Shown: positions 59,407-64,000 of the stretch, one piece after another
Position numbering within the stretch: the first letter of the stretch is position 1
Layout: each line of letters starts with the position of its first letter
Assembly: GCF_900129055.1 (NCBI RefSeq)
Contig: NZ_FQUZ01000008.1
Location: 61,448-125,447, forward strand
Origin: Lampropedia hyalina DSM 16112
Lineage (GTDB): Bacteria > Pseudomonadota > Gammaproteobacteria > Burkholderiales > Burkholderiaceae_C
Direction: 5' to 3'
Length of the DNA: 64,000 nt
Notes under the pieces: model-generated
The model's database searches: none
Seen by the model: only the letters and a program-made list of their open reading frames with translations
Told to the model about the DNA's origin: nothing
Program-made: the position numbers and the translations under genes

Positions 59407-60207
59407 TTACAGCATCTGCCGCAGGAATGCCTGACTGCGCGGGTGGCGCGGGTTGGCAAAGAACTCGTGTGAAGGGGCCTGCTCCACCAACTGGCCTTCA
59501 TCCATGAACACGACGCGGCTGGCCACTTCGCGTGCGAAGCCCATTTCGTGCGTCACCACCAGCATGGTCATGTGCTCCTGTGCCAGCTCGCGCATGGTGC
59601 GCAGCACCTCCACCGTCAGCTCTGGGTCGAGGGCCGAAGTGGGTTCATCGAACAGCATGATGTCCGGCTCCATCGCCAGTGCCCGGGCAATCGCCACGCG
59701 CTGTTTCTGTCCACCAGAGAGGCGGGCCGGGTAGTTGTCGCGCTTGTTCAGCAGCCCGACCTTGCGCAGCAGGGTTTCTGCTTTGGCGGTGGCCGCTTCA
59801 CGGGCAACGCCTTGCACCTGCACCGGGGCTTCGATGATGTTTTGCAGCACCGTCATGTGCGGGAACAGGTTGAAGGACTGGAACACCATGCCCATGTGGC
59901 GGCAGATGCGGCGCGCTTCGCGCTCGGGTGCATAGACACTGTGCCCACCGGCCTGCGCCGTGGCCAGCATCTCACCACAGATGGCGATGCTGCCTTCGTC
60001 GATGGTTTCCAAATGGTTGAGACAGCGCAGGAAGGTGCTTTTGCCGGAGCCGGATGGGCCGATCACGGCCACCACTTCGCCCTTGTGCAATTGCAGCGAT
60101 ACATTGCGCAGCACGCGCTGGGAGCCGAAGCTCTTGCCAATGCCTTGTGCATCGATCACCACTGTGGCTGCATGGGCGGGTTGCGGCTCATTCGTCGTAG
60201 CGGGCAT
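59407..60207 (-). CDS. Polar amino-acid ABC transporter ATP-binding protein (GlnQ-like)
   Basis: A 266-residue ABC ATPase. Walker A is GPSGSGKST, the signature is RLSGGQKQRVAIARAL, and Walker B is IMLFDEPTSALDPE with the His switch VTHEMGF. MGMVFQSFNLFPHMTVL is the polar amino-acid subfamily mark. Its start overlaps the permease stop by 20 bp. No periplasmic binding protein gene is adjacent, so substrate is set elsewhere. Confidence 0.93.
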   Translation of the reverse strand: MPATTNEPQPAHAATVVIDAQGIGKSFGSQRVLRNVSLQLHKGEVVAVIGPSGSGKSTFLRCLNHLETIDEGSIAICGEMLATAQAGGHSVYAPEREARRICRHMGMVFQSFNLFPHMTVLQNIIEAPVQVQGVAREAATAKAETLLRKVGLLNKRDNYPARLSGGQKQRVAIARALAMEPDIMLFDEPTSALDPELTVEVLRTMRELAQEHMTMLVVTHEMGFAREVASRVVFMDEGQLVEQAPSHEFFANPRHPRSQAFLRQML

Positions 60208-60841
60208 AGTGTTTCTCCACGCGCTGGAAGCCCCAGGTCAGGATCAGGGTCATGATGAGGTAGAAGCCGGCGGCCACGATGAATGGTGTGGTGCTGAAAT
60301 CGCGTTGCACGATGCCTCGCGCGGCACGCAGCAGGTCATTGAGGGCCAGCACATAGATCAGCGAGGTGTCTTTCACCAGCGTGATGGTTTCGTTGCTCAT
60401 GGGCGGCAGAATGCGGCGCACCATCTGCGGCAGCACGATGCGCCGCATGGTCTGCGGGTAGCTCATGCCCAGCACCTTCGCACCTTCGTACTGGCCCCGG
60501 TCGATGGACTGGATACCTGCGCGAAAGATTTCGGCAAAGTAGGCCGCGTAGTTGAGGGCAAATGCCACGACCGCCGCCGGAAAATCCGGCAGCCGTACAC
60601 CGATGACGGGCACGAAGGGCAGGGCGAAGTAGATGAACAGCATTTGCAGCATCAGCGGCGTGCCGCGCATCAGCCAGATGTAGCCATTGACCAGCCCGCT
60701 TAGCCAGCCCCAGCGCGAAAGCCGCCCCAGGGCCAGCAGCAGCCCCAATGGAATGGCCAGCACCAGTGTGATGGCAAACAGCCGCAGCGTGACTTGCGCC
60801 CCTTGCCACAAGGGAGGAAGAATGGAGAGAACGTAATCCAT
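60188..60841 (-). CDS. Polar amino-acid ABC transporter permease
   Basis: A 217-residue HisM/GlnP-type permease with about five membrane helices. The EAA loop reads EGAKVLGMSYPQTMRRIVLPQ, which docks the ATPase. NGYIWLMRGTPLMLQ is the usual His/Glu/Gln/Arg subfamily mark. It overlaps the ATPase gene by 20 bp. A terminator-like hairpin lies 43 bp upstream of its start, which could attenuate its expression. Confidence 0.93.
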   Translation of the reverse strand: MDYVLSILPPLWQGAQVTLRLFAITLVLAIPLGLLLALGRLSRWGWLSGLVNGYIWLMRGTPLMLQMLFIYFALPFVPVIGVRLPDFPAAVVAFALNYAAYFAEIFRAGIQSIDRGQYEGAKVLGMSYPQTMRRIVLPQMVRRILPPMSNETITLVKDTSLIYVLALNDLLRAARGIVQRDFSTTPFIVAAGFYLIMTLILTWGFQRVEKHYARYDE

Positions 60842-60883
60842 GCAGTCGGTTCTGCCTGTGAGGACGGCAGATGGCGTGATTGC

Positions 60884-60920
60884 AACAAAAAAACCAGCGG
60901 ATTCATGACACCGCTGGTTT
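60884..60920 (-). terminator. Intrinsic terminator or attenuator ahead of the ABC permease
   Basis: On the minus strand AAACCAGCGG and CCGCTGGTTT form a perfect 10-bp stem (60891-60920, 10-base loop), followed directly by seven T. It ends 43 bases before the permease start at 60841, so it either ends an upstream RNA or attenuates the ABC operon. Confidence 0.75.
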
Positions 60921-61020
60921 CACAGAACTGCCATTTTAGAACATCTTCGATCCCGATGGGCTTTCGGGTCGGAGCACTTGAGCGTTCCTGAGACACAGAG
61001 AAGGTCGCTGTGTGATGGGC

Positions 61021-61049
61021 AAAAAAAAAGCGCGTACGCGCTTTTTTTC
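61021..61049. terminator. Bidirectional intrinsic terminator
   Basis: The palindrome AAAAAAAGCGCGTACGCGCTTTTTTT (61023-61048) gives a GC-rich stem with A-run and T-run on both sides. It should end transcription coming from rodA on the minus strand. Confidence 0.8.
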
Positions 61050-61193
61050 CGTTTTTGATTGTTGAACGAACCGCTTTGTCTCCTTACCTTCCCGAACCGG
61101 GGCATTGGCATGCCCCGATCAAGTGTCAAAAGTATAAAGGGAATTGATCAGATACAAACCCGTGAATACCCTTATGCTGTAGAAGCATAATCA

Positions 61194-62375
61194 TCAGCGT
61201 TTGTCAAACACGGAGTCATCTTCGGTGCGCTCCCGCGCACAGGAAATCGACATCAGCACCCCCAGGGCCAGTCCCAGCGTAATCATGGCGGTGCCGCCAT
61301 AGCTGATGAAGGGCAGGGGTACTCCCACCACGGGCAGGATGCCTATCACCATGCCGATGTTCACAAAACTGTAGGTGAAGAAGATCATGCCCACCGCCGC
61401 TGCCATCAGTCGGTTGAAATGGGTCTGTGCCTGTGCTGCAATGATGAAGGATCGGTAGATGAGCAGCAGGAATCCCAGCAGCAGGGCCAGATTGCCCACC
61501 AGTCCGAATTCTTCGGAATAGGCTGCAAAAATGAAATCGGTGGTGCGTTCGGGGATGAATTCCAGGTGGGTCTGGGTGCCTGCCATGAAGCCTTTGCCCC
61601 ACAGCCCGCCCGCACCAATCGCAATCATGCCCTGAATGATGTGAAAGCCGCTTCCCAGCGGATCCCTGTGCGGGTCCAGCAGGGTGCAGACGCGGGTTTT
61701 CTGGTAGTCATGCAGGACTACCCAGTCCACGCCATCCACGCACAGGCGCGGCTCGAACATGACGATCAGCACGATTCCGATGCCTGCCGCCAGTACCGGG
61801 GGCAGTATCAGTGCCCACGACAGTCCCGCAAAGAACAGCACCGACAAACCGGCAGCCAGCACCAGCAGCGAGGTCCCCAGATCGGGCTGGCGCAGAATCA
61901 GGGCCACGGGGATGGCCAGAATCGCCCCTGCAACCACAAAGTCCAGTGCCCGTATCTGGCCGGCGCGTTTCTCGAACCACCAGGCCAGCATCAGCGGCAT
62001 GGCAATCTTCATCAGTTCGCTGGGCTGGATCACCATGCCCACGTTCAGCCAGCGTTGTGCGCCCTTGCGGGTAATGCCGACAAACTCCACGCCCAGCAGC
62101 AGCACCACACCCAGCACATACAGGGGCACGGCCAGTGCCATCAGCAGCCGGGGGGGCACCTGTGTCACTATCCACATGACCAATGCGGCCAGCAGCATAT
62201 TGCGCCCGTGCATGGCAAAACGGCTGCCGTGGTCGAACCCGGCGGAATACATGGCCACCAGGCCCAGCCCTGCCATGAACAGCACGATGAGCAATAGCCA
62301 GCCATCGAAGCGCAACAGCAATGGCAGGGCCTGCGTGTACCAGGGGGGTCTGTTGAAGTCGAGCGGTGCGGCCAT
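61194..62375 (-). CDS. rodA: Rod-shape peptidoglycan polymerase RodA (SEDS family)
   Basis: A 393-residue SEDS glycosyltransferase with about ten membrane helices. ALILRQPDLGTSLLVLAAG and GFMAGTQTHLEFIPERTTDFIFA are family blocks, and the end LPFISYGGTAMITLGLALG is typical of RodA/FtsW. With PBP2 it builds the cylindrical cell wall. Start ATG 62375 gives the normal N terminus. No mre or mrdA gene is adjacent in the window. It diverges from the phosphodiesterase gene. Confidence 0.93.
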   Translation of the reverse strand: MAAPLDFNRPPWYTQALPLLLRFDGWLLLIVLFMAGLGLVAMYSAGFDHGSRFAMHGRNMLLAALVMWIVTQVPPRLLMALAVPLYVLGVVLLLGVEFVGITRKGAQRWLNVGMVIQPSELMKIAMPLMLAWWFEKRAGQIRALDFVVAGAILAIPVALILRQPDLGTSLLVLAAGLSVLFFAGLSWALILPPVLAAGIGIVLIVMFEPRLCVDGVDWVVLHDYQKTRVCTLLDPHRDPLGSGFHIIQGMIAIGAGGLWGKGFMAGTQTHLEFIPERTTDFIFAAYSEEFGLVGNLALLLGFLLLIYRSFIIAAQAQTHFNRLMAAAVGMIFFTYSFVNIGMVIGILPVVGVPLPFISYGGTAMITLGLALGVLMSISCARERTEDDSVFDKR

Positions 62376-62500
62376 GAATGGGGGCAGGGACGGGCAAAAA
62401 GGTGAGCGAGAAGCTGTATTCAAACTGAAACAGCCGGTCAGTATAAAGGCAGGACTATCCCACCCTGCCATCGCCTGCCTTTCACCCAAAAGAACGTCCC

Positions 62501-63676
62501 ATGAAAAAAACCTGTCATTTTCTCGCCCTGTTTTCTGCGGCGGCCGTCCTGACGGCCTGTAATGGTTCCGACGAAAACCCTGCTTTTCCCACGCTTACCG
62601 GTGAGCCGCCCTTGGTCATTGGACACCGGGGAGCCAGTGGCTACCTGCCCGACCACACGCTGGAGAGCTACCGCAGGGCCATCGAAATGGGGGCTGACTT
62701 CATCGAGCCGGATCTGGTGGTGACGCGCGATGGCCATCTGGTCAGCCGCCACGAACCCAATATCACCACCACCACCGATGTGGCCAGCCGTGCCGAATTT
62801 GCCAGCCGCAAGCGCAAGGCGATGGTGGACGGCGTGGAAGAAGAGGGCTGGTTCGCATCGGACTTCACACTTGCGGAAATACAGAAATTGCGTGCCGTGC
62901 AACCCATGTCGCAACGCGACCAGTCCCACAACGGACGCTACCAGATTCCCACCTTGCAGCAGGTGCTGGAGCTGGCACAGGAGGAGGGCCGCAAGCAGGG
63001 CCGCCAGATTGGTGTGTACATCGAAACCAAGCACCCCACCTACCATGTCAATCTGGGCCTGCGCATCGAAGACCGCCTGATTGCCGTGCTGCAACAGTAT
63101 GGCTATACGCAGAAAAACCATCCGATCATTCTCCAGTCGTTCGAGGTGGGCAACCTCCAGTATCTGCGCACCCAAACCCAACTGCGGCTGGTGCAGTTGA
63201 TGGATGGCAGCGACCAGAATCCCGATGGCAGCATCGACATGTCCCCGCCCTGGGGACAGCCCTATGACTTCGCCGTGGCAGGCGATTCCCGCAGTTATGT
63301 GGACATGCTCGCCCCGGCCCAGTTGCAGCAGATTCGCACCTATGCCGATGGCATCGGCCCCTGGAAAGCCCATATTGTCAGCAGCCGTCTGGTCGATCGC
63401 AACAACGATGGCCAGTGGGACGACCTGAATGGCGATGGCAAGATCGACCAGCGCGACCGCGTACTGTTGCCCGCCAGCACCGTGGTGCAGGATGCCCATG
63501 CCGCTGGCTTGTTCGTACACCCCTACACGTTCCGCAGCGATGCCCAGTATCTGGCATCCGATTTTGCTGGAGACCCTGCCAAGGAATACCAGTTGTTTTA
63601 TGAACTGGGGGTGGATGCCGTGTTCAGCGACTTCCCCAACCATGCGATTGCGGCACGGCAGGCATTGACGCATTGA
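62501..63676 (+). CDS. Glycerophosphodiester phosphodiesterase lipoprotein with EF-hand-like insert
   Basis: A 391-residue GDPD. Lipobox LTAC (Cys20) anchors it, the catalytic [12 protein letters not shown] starts at His42, IEPDLV supplies metal ligands, and ETKHP follows. It releases glycerol-3-phosphate from deacylated phospholipids in the periplasm. A segment near 298-318 reads [21 protein letters not shown], two calcium-binding-like loops not needed for the GDPD fold. The stop TGA (63674-63676) lies inside the right tip of a TnpB element, so the end of the gene was set by that insertion. Confidence 0.93.
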   Translation: MKKTCHFLALFSAAAVLTACNGSDENPAFPTLTGEPPLVIGHRGASGYLPDHTLESYRRAIEMGADFIEPDLVVTRDGHLVSRHEPNITTTTDVASRAEFASRKRKAMVDGVEEEGWFASDFTLAEIQKLRAVQPMSQRDQSHNGRYQIPTLQQVLELAQEEGRKQGRQIGVYIETKHPTYHVNLGLRIEDRLIAVLQQYGYTQKNHPIILQSFEVGNLQYLRTQTQLRLVQLMDGSDQNPDGSIDMSPPWGQPYDFAVAGDSRSYVDMLAPAQLQQIRTYADGIGPWKAHIVSSRLVDRNNDGQWDDLNGDGKIDQRDRVLLPASTVVQDAHAAGLFVHPYTFRSDAQYLASDFAGDPAKEYQLFYELGVDAVFSDFPNHAIAARQALTH

Positions 63677-64000
63677 CATCCTCTCCTGCCTAAAGGCAGG
63701 AGATTCCTCCAGCGAGACGGCAATGCCCTGCCGCGAGAATGTTGCGTGCTGCGTTCACGTCACGGTCGTGTGCCGCTCCACATTCGCTGCATGTCCATTC
63801 CCTTATTCCAAGACCTGCGATACCTTTGGGCCTCGACTGTGGCAACGCGCCACAAGCCGAACAGGTCTGGGTTGAATACGCTTCGTTCACTTCCTCAAAA
63901 ACCACTCCGGCCTGATGGCACTTGTATTCCAAAGCGGTTTTCAGCGATGACCAGCCCGCGTCCAGCGTGGACTTGGCCATCCTGGTTTTGACCAGCTTCG
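63673..64000 (-). mobile_element. Second TnpB (IS1341-type) element, truncated by window edge
   Basis: The right tip begins at 63673 (TTGACATCC), followed by the right-end hairpin CTCCTGCCT/AGGCAGGAG with TTA-type loop (63682-63703), then the end of tnpB. It is a near copy of the element at 29874-31061 in opposite orientation, and the rest lies beyond 64000. The hairpin differs from copy 1 by compensating substitutions. Confidence 0.85.
63690..64000 (-). CDS. tnpB: TnpB nuclease, C-terminal part (5' end outside window)
   Basis: About 103 C-terminal residues, starting within the segment after the RuvC-II region and running to stop at 63690-63692. Compared with copy 1 it differs at only a few positions (for example GALPQ for GALAQ, AAHDRD for AVHERD, GGISCL for GGIPCL). 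The zinc-ribbon Cys pairs, the FEEVNE segment and the RuvC-III Asp are intact. The frame continues to base 64000 without a stop. Confidence 0.92.
   Translation of the reverse strand, partial: KLVKTRMAKSTLDAGWSSLKTALEYKCHQAGVVFEEVNEAYSTQTCSACGALPQSRPKGIAGLGIREWTCSECGAAHDRDVNAARNILAAGHCRLAGGISCL

Larger units (their letters stand above)
60842..61193. other. Intergenic region between rodA and the ABC permease with terminators and a possible small RNA
   Basis: No protein gene was found in these 352 bases. Besides the two terminators listed, GGGGCAT/ATGCCCC (61099-61116) forms a hairpin, and a minus-strand TATACT (61131-61136) could be a -10 box. A transcript from there to the terminator at 61021-61049 would be about 100 bases, fitting a small RNA; no family was recognised. 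A minus-strand GTAAGGAGAC motif like a ribosome site (about 61073-61087) has no gene behind it. Confidence 0.35.

Overview
The window is GC-rich chromosomal DNA from a betaproteobacterium, most likely Burkholderiales of the Comamonadaceae type. The evidence is gene order and content: pyrG-kdsA-eno-ftsB, cysS-alkA-accA-tilS-lysC, an ychF/ubiH-type pair, malonyl-CoA decarboxylase and pgpA-pncC. This assignment rests on reading alone; no database search was possible. No rRNA, tRNA or CRISPR array was seen.

Layout. Positions 1-4614 hold a truncated gene end, a GDSL lipase lipoprotein, malonyl-CoA decarboxylase and two small membrane proteins. Positions 4808-22048 (17 kb, all minus strand) form an anti-invader island. 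In transcription order it carries a Fic protein, a 1757-residue helicase with a DUF1998-type cysteine module, a SNF2-like helicase, a 1338-residue N6-adenine methylase, a small HEPN-like protein, a two-P-loop KGGVGR ATPase and an HNH nuclease. Gene junctions are tight (6 bp gap, 4-bp GTGA and ATGA overlaps), so most of it should be one translation-coupled operon. The parts resemble DISARM class 1 and Druantia, but the combination fits no named subtype that I can assign with confidence.

Positions 22221-29694 are housekeeping (ychF, a UbiH-type hydroxylase, dsbC, M61 peptidase, enoyl-CoA hydratase, lysC). A solo TnpB element (IS1341-type, no TnpA) at about 29.9-31.06 kb sits between lysC and tilS. 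Its right end supplies the last codons and stop of tilS. A second, inverted, near-identical copy runs off the window end, and its right end supplies the stop of a glycerophosphodiesterase gene. Positions 31041-37865 are accA, alkA, cysS, a short-chain dehydrogenase, pncC, pgpA and dtd. A divergent FepA-like receptor and YncE-like lipoprotein share a Fur-box-like promoter at 40.2 kb. Positions 41496-48127 hold ftsB, eno, a lipoprotein, kdsA, pyrG and an aminotransferase.

Positions 48128-50069 are a small accessory patch: an orphan gene, a MITE-like palindromic segment and an IS110 remnant. Positions 50070-56232 carry a hypothetical gene, an alpha/beta hydrolase, metY, a CBS-domain protein, Mn-type sodA, a YdhR-like protein, a YeaC-like protein and an unusual dihydroorotate dehydrogenase. 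Positions 56309-59189 pair a phosphosulfolactate-synthase-like protein with an MmgE/PrpD protein behind a Fur-like promoter. Then come an amino-acid ABC transporter lacking a binding protein, rodA and the phosphodiesterase.

The points most worth following up are the defence island, the TnpB copies with a displaced RuvC glutamate and stop-codon-donating right ends, and the ComA-like/PrpD-like operon.
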